NCBI GenBank assembly: GCA_010356995.1
Contig: ML996704.1
Location: forward strand, 604,404 to 668,403
DNA length: 64,000 nucleotides
Direction of reading: 5' to 3'
From: Trichodelitschia bisporula
Lineage: Eukaryota; Ascomycota; Dothideomycetes; Phaeotrichales; Phaeotrichaceae
Positions 33,618 to 45,864 of the stretch are shown piece after piece. Position numbers and translations under genes: made by a program. The notes beneath the pieces were generated by a model. It had not been told where the DNA came from and searched no databases. It worked only from the letters and a program-made list of their open reading frames with translations. The stretch's first letter is position 1, and every line of letters begins with the position of its first letter.

Positions 33618-35794
33618 ATGGCTCCTAAACGCCCCGTTTCGAGTGACACTGCGGTCGCGCCCGTGAAAAGGCGCAAGAACAACGCGGGAGAGCCTGTCGC
33701 CCCGACCCGGATCATGCCTGCTCGAGCTGCGAAGACAGCGGCCGCTGCGAAGACTGTGCTGAAAGCTGTTGTCAAAAAGGTCACTGGCAAGAGCAAGAAG
33801 AAGCCGGCGATGCCTGCCGCACAAGAGGGTATGTTTGCTATTCTGACTCAGATTCGACAGCTAATTTCAATAAGCTCGTGAAGAGACCACGGGCGAGGCC
33901 GAAGCCCCCGTTGCTCCAGAGACCCTTGCCACTGTTCCAGTCGAAGCTGCTGCAGTCCCGACAAATACGAACAGTGTGTCCTCTTATTCCAACTCTGATG
34001 CATGCGCTAATCCAACAAGCTGCCAAAGAGGCCGAGTGTGCGCCTGAGCAGAAATCCTCGCCATCGACGGATGTCCCCGATGCCGCTCAGGTCCAGTCGC
34101 AGGAGCGTGCTACTGTCGGCGGAATTTGCGGAAAGCGTGGCCTCGGTGCCGACGCCGAGGAAACGGTTGCGAAGCGCCCTTGTCTGGAGGCTGCCGAGAA
34201 CGCTCCACCTTCGAATGCCGAATCCATCAAAAAGCCGGATGCGTATGTGCCATCCGCGCTGCCTGATCCGCAACCAATGTCTCGCCCGAGTGCGTTCTTT
34301 ACACCTAAACGCCCGAGTCTGCTCCGGCAGGCCGTTGTTAACACGGGAGGAGCGAGCCCGGCCGTATTTACACCCACGCGTACCTACACGGAGTCAGGGA
34401 TCGATGAGGCTAGCACCGTCAGCTCGTTCGTTGGCACTCCGGTGCAGTCCGAGCCGGTCCTGGCAGGGGACGCCCCGGTTCTGCAGGAAGAGCTTATACT
34501 GAAGGATGACATCATCCTTCCCTCGTCCTTGAAGATTCCAGCGGTGATGCTCCTGCCAATGCGATCGGTGCTTTTGAAAAATATGATCCTAAAGGCTGGC
34601 ACCGTTATCCCGAAGGGGACGGTCATGGGTGAATTTGCGGTCTACACTCCAGGCCTGGTCCAGTATTCTCAAGTGAATACGGATAAGGTGTTCACGCCCG
34701 CTGCGGGGATGCCTACGGATAATGCGGTGTTCGCCATTTACGGCACATCCGTGTTTCACTTCAAGGCTGGCGATTTTGCGGGCGGGGCGTCCACTCCTTA
34801 TGCAGAAACGACGGGCACAGCTGACGGAGCCGACTTTGGTACCCCGGTCCCAGACGGCTCAGGCGCGGCCTTCCCTTCTTTCGAAGCAACACCAGGAACG
34901 GCTTACGGTCAAAATCTTGCCACGCCAACCTCCAACGGAGCTGTTAAGCCCGATGATGGCGATGAGACGAACGACTTTGAGGGGTCAATGCTTGGGAGCG
35001 CCGACTCCTCCATAATCAGCAGCATCAATATGTCGACTCCAGCATTCATTGCTCGAGACGAAGAGTCTCACATGTTCGCGTTCTCGCCCATCGACCGCCA
35101 AACACCTTCGAAGGCGCCGGGCCGTCGCGAGTCGCGCCCACTTGCCTCTCGCAACTACCACACAGCAATGCGCCCTGACAACAGTGAGACCGCCGAGGGC
35201 AACTCCGTTGATGAAACTGATACCAACGCGAATCACACCTTTGAAGAGAATCGTCAAGCCGACGCCGCTGGGACCAACGAGCCCGCCGAGCGTGTCGACG
35301 CGCACAAACCTACCAAGTCCGGGGACTCTCCGTCTCCAAAAGTTTCCACTGCCCATCCCAAGCTTCGCACTCGCCCGATCCCAAAATCCTTTCTCCCAGA
35401 AGCGGTCGTGAGCAATTCCCGCTCTGCCCTCACCAAGGTCGACCTCAATGTAAGTTCCCAGCATCTTTTTGTAGTGTTGACGCTAACATTTTAGGCTTTA
35501 TTGAGTGATCCTATTGCCTGGGGTGCTCTTACCAAAGAGCAAAAGGAAACGACCCTGTCCAACCTTCCCAAGCATATGCTGGAGTCGTTGCTCAGCGACA
35601 CTCCGGACGAGCTCCCTCACCCGATGACAACCGATTTGCGCTATTCTACGGCATTTCGATCAGACTTGCGCGAGTTCCAAGAGCACTTGCGTGGTGGATA
35701 TTTGGAGCGCGAATACATGGAGGAGGCTATGGAAGCTTCGGAGCTGAGGAAGGAGGGCGGGAAGCCGTTCGATGATGTGGACATGGAAGCCTAA
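33618..35794 (+). CDS. ASX-homology (DEUBAD-like) domain protein
   Basis: Four exons (33618-33828, 33875-33973, 34020-35449, 35495-35794) give 679 residues. The N terminus is Lys/Arg/Ala-rich (MAPKRP..., KKVTGKSKKKPAMP), likely a nuclear localisation region, followed by about 480 disordered Ser/Pro/Thr residues. The C terminus is a fungal ASX-homology domain: LNALLSDPIAWGALTKEQK, LSNLPKHMLESLL, then FRSDLREFQEHLRGGYLE. ASXH/DEUBAD domains bind and activate UCH-type deubiquitinases (BAP1, UCH37), as in Polycomb PR-DUB. That suggests a chromatin-linked deubiquitinase cofactor here; the partner is inferred. The acceptor of intron 1 was placed at 33874 because the earlier AG would leave a 32-base intron. 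Confidence 0.82.
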
Positions 35795-36308
35795 GCTTCC
35801 CTCCATGGCCGCATCCACTTCTGCCACTCGGCGGAAGAAAATTATTTGGGAGACGTGGTATAAGACCTCTTATGCCACCGAATGTCTAATGTATGGTACA
35901 GTTGTGTCTTTTTCAAGCCGGGAGCGGGGAGTTGTAACGGGTATGGGGCGGGGGGGCACCAACCTCTGATCTGGTCCTTTGGGACAACCCTTGTTTTTTT
36001 CGGCAGTGTGGAACTAGGAAACGGAAGTTTGAGTACGCTCTGACATTAGATTTGTGTACCATAGTAGTGGTGGGAGCGAGCTGCCCAGCCAAGTTCATGT
36101 GTAATGTGATAATGTGATAAGATGTAGTGCCAAGACCTGGTGATGTTCATGACTGGCCCTGGCCAAACGGCCCAAACTTTTGCTCCAACAGCACTCCCAT
36201 TACCTACCTTCAACGCGATCAAGTCATCAAGCCATTCACTTACGTCGGAAGTAGATTATACCAGCGGACTTGCATACTGCGTGAATATCAAAGCATACAG
36301 TGGCCGAA
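35795..36308. other. Intergenic, 514 bases (ELP5 promoter)
   Basis: 3' flank of the ASXH gene and promoter of ELP5. No gene recognised. An immediate GATAATGTG direct repeat lies near 36106-36122. Confidence 0.5.
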
Positions 36309-37389
36309 ATGGCGGCGTCGCAAATGCAACACCGCCGTACACACAACTTACTCCTCATCTCCAAGATTCTGAGCTGTCGTGATAATGCCTCACCGTTTAC
36401 GCTGGTAATCGACTCGCTGGAGCAGTCGGCTAGGCCACTAGTTCATGAAATGATCAAGCGGGCGCACGTATGTTAAGCGTTTTAATCCTGAGTCCACCTA
36501 ACTCACCTGCAGGCATCAAAAGTGGGCATCATTTTTGTGTCCTTCGAGACAGTGGTAAAGCCAAAGGACGTTGATCATTTTATCGACGCTTCAGCAATAC
36601 CCCCGCAGCATCTCAGCTACCAGATCAAAGTCGAGATCGAGACTTATCTCAAGGACACACCAAGTACGTTGCACGTTCAGATCGAACTCCAAGCTAACCA
36701 ATAGAGGATCGCTGATAATTTTTGATTCCTTCAATCCTATCTACAACGACAGCCGTGGGTCTATTGCGCAAATCCTCTCCGGACTCATCACGCCGCCGGC
36801 CTCCCTCCTCGCCGTCTACCACTCCGACGTCCCACCCCTAACCATCGCACCCTACCAACCAGCTCCACTTACTCTCCTCAAGTACTTGGTCACAGCAATA
36901 CTCGAGCTCTCCTCCATTGCACACGTGCTTGCACGTAAATCCGCCCGCGACCGCAGTCTCGCCGAGCCCGTCTTTGGTCTAGCTGAGGAGACGGAAGGCG
37001 TGCTCGTCGGCCTCGGCAGCAACGAACCTTCCGGGCTAGTGATCGAGATGGAGTACCGGCGCAAGACGGGGCGGAGTATCAAGGAGAGCTTCTTTTATTC
37101 ACGGGTGGCAGCGGCGTCGGGGAAGGGCGGCCAGAAGGCGATTAAGGCGGACGGAATTATTCTGCTTGAAGATCATCCGAGTTTTGCGCCTCCTGTGAAG
37201 GCGGTGGATGAGCAGGAGATGGTGGATACGACGTTTAATTTGGGCTTGACGGAGAGGCAGCGGAGGGAGAGGGATGGGGTTGTTTTGCCGTACTTTGATG
37301 CGCAGAGGGAGGGTGGAGGGGAGGGAGGGCGTATATTGTATGATATGGGCGAGGAGGATGATTTTGACGAGGAAGAGGATGAAATATAG
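36309..37389 (+). CDS. ELP5: Elongator complex subunit Elp5
   Basis: Three exons (36309-36467, 36513-36663, 36707-37389) give 330 residues. N-terminal MQHRRTHNLLLISKIL and FTLVIDSLEQSARPLV, a RecA-like strand (VGIIFVSFETV), LIIFDSFNPI, and the diagnostic acidic tail: TFNLGLTERQRRERDGVVLP, then GGRILYDMGEEDDFDEEED. Elp4-Elp5-Elp6 form the hexameric RecA-like ring of Elongator, which modifies wobble uridines of tRNAs. The second intron appears to end TAGAG: using the TAG acceptor two bases earlier would put a stop in frame. Strong call from the C terminus. Confidence 0.93.
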
Positions 37390-37691
37390 CTCCATCTCGA
37401 AGTATGAGAGTTCTGAATCTCGAACTTGATATTGATGCCTCATGCACACCCGATAAAACAGGCATCAAAAACGCGCTCTGCCACCAAACCTTGGCACTTC
37501 CGAAGCCAAATCCGCAACCCAGCTCCCTTCACTAACACGTCCATCACGCTCATCCACCTCCCCATCTCCCAACCCGCTCATTACGAACCATACGTCACAC
37601 CGGAGACTACTACCTTCTCTTATTGCTCGACGCCCCAACTCGTCCTGCCTCGCCTCCCCCAGGCCCCAACTCTCTCAAATTATCTCCAACC

Positions 37692-38455
37692 ATGGCTGAA
37701 CCCCCGCCCAAACGTCCCCGCCGCACCGACAGCGCAGCAATGTGGGACCAACCCCGGGACTCGCGTCCAGACCGACGAGACCGCGACCGCGGCGATACGC
37801 GCGACCGGCTCTATCGCGAGCGGCCACGATCGAGGGAGCACGACCGCGAGCCGCGCGACGGCCGGGATACACGCGACACGAAGGATGGACGCGAGAGGCG
37901 ACGGAGTCGGAGTCGGGAGCGGGGAGGACGGAGAGCGAGAGGAGGTATGTACTCGTCAGAGTGTTGTGTTGGACGGTGCTAATGGGGACAGGACGGGAGA
38001 GGTCGCGCTCGCCTGGGGACAGGAGGACGCCTGTGCGCCAGCGGTCGCCGATGAGGACGCGGAGCCCGGGGAAGGGACGCTCGCCTGTTAGGCAGAGGAG
38101 TCCTGGCCGGGCGAGATCGCCTGCTAGAGCGAGGTCGCCGCCGCGGGGGCCGCGGCCGGATAGAGGAGGGAAGGATAAACCTGCGCCGAAGGTTGTGCCG
38201 CTGAAGGGGAAGGCGGGTGGGGAGCTTAAGAAGGAGGAGGATAAGATGGAGGTGGATCTGCCCGAGGGACTGGAGTTGACGCCTGAAGAGCTGACGATGA
38301 TGAAGACGATGGGGTTCTTGAACTTCAAGACGACGAAGAATACGAAGGTTCCTGGGAATGATCGGAACTATGGCGTTAGGAAGGAGAAGAAGGCGGAATA
38401 CAGGCAGTACATGAACCGGACGGGTGGTTTCAACAGACCGCTTAGTCCAGGTTAA
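37692..38455 (+). CDS. SNRNP27: U4/U6.U5 tri-snRNP 27-kDa protein homologue
   Basis: Two exons (37692-37944, 37992-38455) give 238 residues. The N-terminal two thirds is an RS/RD domain (DRRDRDRGD, then many RSP repeats), the C-terminal 60 residues the conserved SNRNP27 box: LTMMKTMGFLNFKTTKNTKV and KKAEYRQYMNRTGGFNRPL. The human protein is part of the spliceosomal tri-snRNP and affects 5' splice-site choice. The strand-asymmetric, Arg-rich composition creates long overlapping frames in other phases, which are artefacts. A single 47-base intron interrupts the RS domain. Confidence 0.92.
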
Positions 38456-38844
38456 CGGTTTTCGAGATCTGCGCGGCTGTACATTAGTTCTAGAATGGCG
38501 TGGTGGGCAAGGCTGTTGGACTGCAAATCGGGCATTTCTGGTGTATTAGATAGCGCGGTGCAAAATACGGCGATTGATATGCTCGTGTCTAACTATAAGC
38601 TTTCTACGCGACTAATATTCACTGCAAATAACGCTGAAGCTATTCTTTCGTTGCTTGTGCTGGCCCCCAACGCCGGAGGGGAGCTCTGTGAGCTCCAACG
38701 CCAACGTGTCTCGAACTCCGCATCCCAGCTCCGCACCAACCTCGACCCTCCGCGCCGCACCCACCGCGCCGCCCACGAACAATTCCACCGCCCAATGCGG
38801 CCCCTCATACACATATCATGATAACTCGAAAGTGCAAAGGCACA
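38456..38844. other. Intergenic, 389 bases (glucosidase promoter)
   Basis: Between SNRNP27 and glucosidase I, same strand. A tRNA-Cys-like D-arm/anticodon stretch at 38495-38535 lacks a B box and is not called. An in-frame ATG at 38818 would lengthen the glucosidase by nine residues. Confidence 0.5.
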
Positions 38845-41511
38845 ATGCTGTCCCTCCTTCTCGCGGCGCTTCTGCCCACGCTATCCACCGCCGCAACCAC
38901 AGACTCCGCTCTCACTGAAATCGAGCGCGCTTCCAACCAGTCCCTCCTCTGGGGGCCCTACCGCCCGAATCTATACTTTGGCGTGCGTCCGCGTATACCA
39001 GATAGCTTGTCAATGGGCTTGTTATGGGCGCGCGTCGAGGACTACCAGAGTGTGCAGCACAGTAGGTGGATCGCGCGCGGCGAAGGGTAGACGCTGATGA
39101 GGGCAGATTTCAGGCACACTTGCGAGCAACATGAGGGTATGGCTGGGTATGGCTGGGACAGATACGACCCGCGGCACGGCGGGACGCAGACGATTCACGA
39201 TGCGGGCAATCAGCTCGACCTCACGACGGAGTTTGTCAAGGTTCCGGGCGAGAACGGGGGGAAGTGGGGCGTGAGGATTAAGGGCACGCCCAGGGACGGT
39301 GTCAACGACTTGAAGACGACGGTGGTGTTTTATGTTGCGAAGGAGAAGGCGAGCTTGGGTCCGCTTGCGGTGGTGGGTGGGGAGGAGGAGTTGAAGGGCG
39401 GGTTTGAGGGCGATGTCAAGATTGAGGGGGATGCGCTCGGGTTGGGTAGCTTTGGGGTTACGATTAAGAGGGGGAAGGGGACGCACCCTACGCATGGGCA
39501 CCCGAGTGGCCTGGATAGGTCGCTGGATAAGACCTTCGTGCACAGTTTGCAGCTGCCTGAGACAGCCTTGTGGCAGACAAAGGGTGAGTCCTGCTCTCAG
39601 TGGAGGTGTATGGTGCTGACTTTACTAGCTGTGCTCTTCTCCCTCTTGAAGGAGTCGATCGATGAGTACATCAAGGAGTTTACGGAGGAAAATGTTCCGC
39701 CGCCATTCCAACTTTACACCGTCAAGCCGCAGGCCGGACCGGGGAATATGCAGATTGTGCAGAAGGTCTTTGAGGGGAAGTTTGAGGTACGATCCTCCCA
39801 ATTGCAGGGGCAAGCTGATGATGCAGTTTGACATCTTGTTTTCGCCCAAGACGGAGGATGGGCAGGAGATGTTATGTACGTTTGTCTCAACTTTCATGAC
39901 TCTGCTGACTATCCTAGCGGCTGAACTCACCAACGGTATTGAGCGAGCAACGGAGCTCTTCGACAAGCGCTATGACCAGGTCCTCAAGCCCCAAGCTCCG
40001 TTCATGGCGCCCAAGTACCTCGAGTTCTCAAAGTCTCTCTTCTCCAACCTGCTCGGCGGTATCGGCTACTTCCACGGTGACTGGAAGGTCGACCGCTCCT
40101 ACGCCTCCGAATATGAGGAGGAAAACGAAGGGTTCTGGACCGAAGCGGCTGAGGCTCGCGCCCGAGCTGAAGTCAAGCTCGAGGGCCCCTCTGAGCTCTT
40201 CACCAGCATCCCATCTCGGCCCTTCTTTCCACGCGGCTTCTTGTGGGATGAGGGCTTCCATCTGTTGCCCGTGATCAACTGGGACTTGGATCTCACGTAA
40301 GTTCCCTTTGTCCTCATGAATCGTCCGCTAAATCGGTAGTCTCCAAATCATCAAAAGCTGGTTCAACCTCATCGACGCCGACGGCTGGATTGCCCGCGAA
40401 CAAATCCTCGGCGCCGAAGCACGCAGCAAAGTCCCCGACGAATTCCAAGTCCAATACCCGCACTACGCGAACCCGCCCACCCTCTTCCTAATCATCGAAA
40501 ACTTTATGAAGACACTTAGCACTCCGCCTGAGAATCCAGATCCCATCTATGCGCCCCAACTCCGCAACATCGCTGCCGGCAAAAAATACCTCCAGGACCT
40601 GTACCCACTGCTCAAGCGCCACTACGCCTGGTTTCGCCGAACTCAGGCTGGTGATGTGGCTGGCTATGACCGGAACGCTTTCTCGGCCCGCGAGGCGTAC
40701 CGCTGGCGTGGCCGGACGCCGACGCACTGCCTCCCTTCTGGGCTTGATGATTACCCGCGCCCGCAGCCTCCGCATCCGGGCGAGCTGCACGTCGATGCTC
40801 TGAGCTGGGTCGGGCTGATGGCGAAGTCACTCCAGTCCATCGCCGAGTTTCTAGACGAGGCAGACGATGCCGCTACGTTCGGGAAGCAGGTTCAGGCCAT
40901 CAAGCGCAATGCCGTAGACTTGCATTGGGATGAGGCCAAGGGTGTATTCTGCGATGCGGGTGTCGACGAGTTTGAGGAAAGTGTGCGCGCGTGCCATGTC
41001 GGTTATATCTCGCTGTTTCCGTTCTTGCTCGGGTTGGTCGAGAATGATGATTCCAAGGTCGGGCGGCTGCTTGATGTTATTGCCGACCCGGAGGAGTTGT
41101 GGAGCAATCATGGTATTCGCAGCTTGAGCAAGGCGGATGAGAACTTTGGCACGGCGGAGAATTACTGGCGGGGGCCGGTGTGGATTAATATTAACTACTT
41201 GGTTGTGGCACGGTTACTCGTTTGTCCCCCCTCTTCGGCACACTTAGGTTACAGACAGCTAACTCGACCAGGACGTCGCGCAATCAAAGGGCCCGCACCA
41301 AGCTCGCGCAGCGGAGCTGTACACGAAGTTGAGGAATAATCTTGTGGACACGGTGTTTGAGAGTTGGAAGGAGACGGGCTTCGCGTGGGAGCAGTATGAT
41401 CCTGAGACGGGGGCTGGACGGCGCACACAGCACTTTACGGGGTGGACTAGTCTTGTGGTTCAGATTATGGGGATGCCGGATTTGGGGGGGAGGGTGAGGG
41501 ATGAGTTGTAG
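38845..41511 (+). CDS. CWH41: ER mannosyl-oligosaccharide glucosidase I (GH63)
   Basis: Seven exons (38845-39061, 39107-39583, 39629-39786, 39827-39875, 39918-40296, 40340-41219, 41272-41511) give 799 residues. Signal peptide/anchor (LSLLLAALLPTLSTA), GH63 N domain from LLWGPYRPNLYFGVRPR, and the catalytic (alpha/alpha)6 barrel: FFPRGFLWDEGFHLLPV, SWFNLIDADGWIAREQ, PSGLDDYPRP, ENFGTAENYWRGPVWIN, ending HFTGWTSLVVQIM. It removes the outermost glucose from N-glycans in the ER, the first trimming step, and affects cell-wall beta-1,6-glucan. The ATG at 38845 has the better context (CACAATG) than the upstream in-frame 38818. One exon is only 49 bases. Confidence 0.95.
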
Positions 41512-42463
41512 AGTTTGGTGGGTGAGTGTTCAATATTGGGTGCAGTTGGGACTGTGGTAGGTATCTTGCCGCAGGTCTTTCGGCCTACACCTGTTTCCCT
41601 CCGTCATCACCATGTAAATCGCCGTCAAAAGGCGCATAATTCCATTCTCAGACTTGGAGGAGCCTTTGGAATGGGATCTTGTCCGAAAACAAATTCTGCC
41701 TCAGGCATCAACGCACGGACCAGTTCGGGCCGAATCCGTCAACCTCACTCTGTGCTGGAATTCATGATGGGCTTTCCGCTTTCGCGCTATCACTGGAGAA
41801 GGGGCATTATTTGCCTCGAGCTTTTTCAATGGACAATATGACGTTTTACAGATGAGGGGACTGGATTATCGGCGTTGTCGGGAGAAGTCGGGCGTTAAAT
41901 TAGGCTGGTAAACAGGCCTACCAACGATGAAAACAAGCACCTCACAACCTCACATACACTTCATCGGACTCTCGAGGAAGTACATCAACTTCGTTGCGAA
42001 TGCTGAACAACGGAATGCACGTCGAAAGACTCGTTCCCATCCCATCCCCTTCCGGTTTTGGACAAGGCTGACATGCCAAGCATCTCCAGCCGAAAACGGA
42101 CCTCATCAAAACATCGCCCATCAATATGAATCGTCCTGTCAAAGAATGCCGCCGTCCACAACTCTAACCACCGCAAGCGGTTCTTCCACGTAGCAGCGGT
42201 AGAATGGGTCCACAGCTTTGCCGTCTCGTTGCGTGTATCTCAGCAATGGACCCAGATCCAGCGCAACGAGCCCCGGATGCGGCCGAACAAAGGCCAGTGC
42301 GAAAGGGACCGTTATATGTAGCGCATCCACCGTCCATCGCCCTTCAACAATCCCAAAGTCCTTCAACCGTACCGCGCACATCGCCATCTCATTCGAATCG
42401 CACATATCGCCATCATCACGTCACATCACCCATCCATCAACAACCGTCATCACCACCGCAACA
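41512..42463. other. Intergenic, 952 bases
   Basis: Between glucosidase I and the kinase gene. A minus-strand frame of 88 codons at 42139-42405 (contains VDALHITVPFALAFV) could be a small gene fragment, but no splice model joins it to a domain and it would leave only 58 bases to the divergent kinase start. Pyrimidine/ACC-rich leader before 42464. Confidence 0.45.
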
Positions 42464-44459
42464 ATGCCGCCCAAAAGGTCTCCCTCCCCCCGCCTCAAGC
42501 ACCCTCCATTGCCCCACCTCAGAGACCACACCCCGTTCTCTTCAGTCTCCTTGCCCCGCTCCCCCCCCCACTCCTCCCCCAGCCCCAGCCGCCCCGGAAT
42601 CCCCATCGAATTCAGCAGCTCCCCCCCCCGCACCGCCCCACCACCCTCCCGTTACGGCCCCCTCCCCCCCCGCCTCCCCACCATGGTCTCCATCCCAGAC
42701 TGCTCCCCAGACCGCGCCCCAAAGCGCCCCTACACCGGCACGGACCCGCCGCCCAAGCGCGCCAGAGGCGAGTCAGGCCGCCCAGTTCGCCCCCCAGAGC
42801 GCCTCTTCCCCAAAGCCGGCAAATTTGGGCCCAAGCTGCCGCCGGTCCCGACACAGCCGCTCACGTTTGGGCCGAGTTTGGATCTAAGGTGCAGGCCTAC
42901 GGCGCTGATACCGGAGGGGTGGGGGGCTGAGATGGCGCATGGGCGGACGCCTGGGCACCCCGTGCGGGTTAGGGGGTCGAGGGTTGCGCGGCGGGGACGT
43001 GCGTGGGGGAGTAGGACTGATCCGTTTGTGCCGGATTGGGAGAATATACCGCAGCCGGGGGATGCGGCGGCGTTGGCGGCGTGGAGGCCGTATGCGGATG
43101 ATGTTGCGAAGGGGGAGAGGGTGTTGAGGATTCTGCCGCATGGGGATGATGCGGATAAGTTCTGGTGGCGGCCGGTGAGGTTTCTTGGGACGTCGGATGG
43201 GACGGGAGTTTTGTGGGTTTGGGTTAAGTATCTTGCTGGGAGGCATGATTGGATTCAGGATGTGAGTTTTGGGGTGCGAGTTTTGTGGTGGGATGGGTAC
43301 TGACGGATGCTAGCGCATGGCGGTTAAGGATTCAAGACCGCAACCTTGGAACGACCCGACGGCGTGGATGACGAATACTATGGACGTCCCCATGGAAGCC
43401 AGTATCTTGAAATCGCTCAACCTTTCCGGGCCTTGTGGCAAGTACTTCCCGCAGCTGCGCGGGTTCCGCATCATGCGACACGCGCGATGTGTCCGGACGA
43501 GCATGGAGTACGCGGCGTACGGGAACCTCCACAACTTCAGAAGATACTTCGTGAACGGGATAGTGCGGGATTACCGATACATGTCTCCCGCGCCGCCGGA
43601 TGGCGGCGATTTGTTCCCGACACAGTTCGTATTCCACTTTTTCATGGAACTGAGCCGCGCGTGCATCGCCATGAATAATCTCGGCATCATCCATCGCGAC
43701 ATCAACCCGTTCAACGTGTACCTCATGGAGGATGCGGAATCGAAGTACGGGTTCCGGGCGGTGCTTGGGGACTTTGGTGCGGCGGTCATCGAGGATGACC
43801 CTCGTTTCGCCAATCCCCAGCACTTTGTGGGTGTGTATGCCGTCGGATTCCATGCCCCAGAGCAAGCTACCACCGTTCCGCCCCGCGCACCTTGGCGGTT
43901 AACGGACCGGACAAATGTGTGGGGCATAGCGATAACGGTTTACGACATGATCTCTTGCGATACCCGAACCCCACCTCAGGGGCACTGGGGTGGATTGCCC
44001 GAAGGACATCTCGCCCACCAGGTCACTTGTGAAAGAGTACTTGAGCCAGCCGGCCTGTGGTCCAACAGTGCCCAGGCACATCATTACCGACACGTTGCCA
44101 TCGCTCTCGTTACGTGCTTGAACGAGTACCCAGGGAACCGGCCCACAAGTACAAAACTTCACCAGGTCCTCCATGACTGGGTGTTGAATCCCAGGACCAA
44201 TGAGCCGGACGACATGGAGACAGAGGGCACCGCTATCAAGCTCCTCAGGTACCACGAACTGTGGCGGATGGGAGAAAGTCTTCAATTGGAGGAGACCCGG
44301 GCAAAAGAGATGGAGCTCTACCGCAGAAGGGTTATACTCTACGTTCAGGAACAGAGGATGAGAGCGGACCACGGGGAACCCCCGTTGGACGAGCCGCTTC
44401 CAGAACCGCCCGCCTCCACTCACAGTGATAATAGTCCGAGGTCATCTCAGGGGTCGTAG
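42464..44459 (+). CDS. Divergent serine/threonine protein kinase
   Basis: Two exons (42464-43261, 43314-44459) give 647 residues. Residues 1-130 are Pro/Ser/Arg-rich. A conserved pre-kinase part follows (WRPVRFLGTSDGTGVLWVW), then RMAVKDS with a candidate VAIK-type Lys near 271, MEYAAYGNL (hinge), IIHRDINPFNVYL (catalytic loop, Asp 395, Asn 400), GDFGAA (metal Asp 419) and GFHAPEQ (APE). The active-site residues are all present, so it may be active, but the glycine-rich loop is poor. The plan matches a large ascomycete family of uncharacterised kinases with a fungus-specific N-lobe. Substrate unknown. The gene borders the tandem repeat array on its 3' side. Confidence 0.82.
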
Positions 44460-44813
44460 TCCTCTGGGGACGGGGAGCCCAGTCCATATCCCTCTTGATA
44501 GGCAGGATATCTGGTCGCTCTCACGGTCCTTTCGTGTCTTGTCCGTCCGCTTGGCCACACGAGTTCTCTGATGGGATGCCGCTTCTTCTCGCCTCTCTCC
44601 CGCACTGAACCTCCGGGAGATCTTCTGCTGTCGCTCTCATTGGAACCAATGGGATGTAGGGAGCAATCTCCCACAATTTCAAGTTGTTTGGTCCTGTACT
44701 CTCGGTGGACTTAGGCGTGGCTTGTTTGGAGTATCTTGCTTTGGCGTTTTGGCGTTTTGGCGTAGGCCGTGTAGTTGCAATCAATGGAATAGACATTCGG
44801 GCACGAAATCTTT
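44460..44813. other. Spacer before the repeat array
   Basis: 354 bases between the kinase stop and the first clear repeat unit. It contains three direct GGCGTTTT units at about 44737-44763. No gene recognised. Confidence 0.5.
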
Positions 44814-44904
44814 GGATGCAGTTGACGGTTCTTGGTGTAAGAGGAATGGGTGGTTCCATAAATGCCGTTATGCTGACCGCAGGCCAAAGGTCTGGCAGAG
44901 GTGT

Positions 44905-45150
44905 GTCCCATGGCGCACTGGAAGGAGGCTGTCAGTCGCATTTGTCTTGACATAAGCGCTCTATGACAATGATAGGATGGCGGGTACCACTCCGAAAAGC
45001 TATGGATGCTAGGAGGCCTAGCAGGAAAGTTCGAGTCTCAGAGGCAGAAGGCGACTCGAGGATGGGCAAATGCGGCTGACAGTGGTATCTCTGACCAGCT
45101 GTAGCCTGGGATTCATCTCCCCCCTCCCGCGGCCGGGGAGGGTTTTTTTT
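44905..45150 (+). ncRNA. Candidate structured RNA, unit 1
   Basis: A-box-like TGGCGCACTGG at 44911-44921 and B-box-like AGTTCGAGTCTC at 45028-45039. Helix P1: CTGTCAGTCGCATTTG (44929-44944) pairs with CAAATGCGGCTGACAG (45067-45082), 16 pairs with one G-U. Inner hairpin P2: TCGAGTC (45031-45037) with GACTCGA (45053-45059). End hairpin CCCTCCC/GGGAGGG (45122-45128, 45136-45142) followed at once by eight T (45143-45150), a strong RNA polymerase III stop. Ends of the transcript are guesses. It does not match 5S, U6, SRP or RNase P RNA as I know them. The A-to-B spacing of about 106 bases is longer than in tRNA genes. Confidence 0.4.
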
Positions 45151-45374
45151 GCTTTTTGGCTTCACTCTTTTGAGGGTGATATATGCGGACGATGTGAAGA
45201 GTCGGGTGGGTTGTGGTGGCTCGTAGTTTCTCACTGTGGTGGATGTCAGCCTGCGCGCTTTCCTTGCCTAGCAGCTTCGTCGTTGAATGCAGTTGAAATT
45301 ATTGATATAGCACTGATAGTGATTCCAGAAGTACCTTTATGTTGACCGCTGGACTGAAATCTGGCAGAGATGTG

Positions 45375-45615
45375 TCCCATGGCGCACTAGGAGGAGGCTG
45401 TCAGTCGCATTTAACCTTGACAAAGGCGCACTATGTCAATGATAGGAGGGAACAAGCCCGTCCGAAATACAAGAATGCTAGATGACATGCCTAGAGAGAA
45501 GTTCGAGTCTCAGAAGCAGAAGGCGACTCGAGGACGGGCAAATGCGGCTGACAGTAGCTCAGGCCGACTGCGACATGGGATTCATCTCTCCCCTCCTGAG
45601 GGAAGGGATTTTTTT
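45375..45615 (+). ncRNA. Candidate structured RNA, unit 2
   Basis: A-box-like TGGCGCACTAG (45380-45390), B-box-like AGTTCGAGTCTC (45500-45511). P1 strands at 45398-45413 and 45539-45554; the last pair is lost because the 5' strand ends in A. P2 is intact (TCGAGTC with GACTCGA). The end hairpin is weaker (CCCCTCC with GGAAGGG, one bulged A) and is followed by seven T at 45609-45615. Confidence 0.4.
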
Positions 45616-45864
45616 GCTCTCTGGCTTCACTCTTTTTGGGATGACATATGCGGACAAGATGAGGAGAGTGAGATGTGTGGTGGTGTATTGCGGCTTCCTG
45701 ATGTGTTGGGTCGCGGCTTTCAACTGTGGTAGGTGGCGCCCTGTATGCCGTCCCAACCAGGCAGTCCCGTTGTTGAACTTAGTTGACGTTATCTGGTGTA
45801 AAGAAAGGGTGACTGAATAAATGCCCTTATGTTGAATGTTGGCCAAAAGTCTGGTAGAGATGTG

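Noticed and set aside
38495-38535. tRNA-Cys-like D-arm and anticodon loop (GGTGGGCAAGG...GGACTGCAAATC)
   Set aside because: No B box, T-arm or acceptor stem follows; a chance resemblance or an unrecognisable relic.
42139-42405. Minus-strand 88-codon frame upstream of the kinase
   Set aside because: The only intron that would extend it is about 36 bases, too short. Its start is 58 bases from the divergent kinase ATG and no domain is seen.
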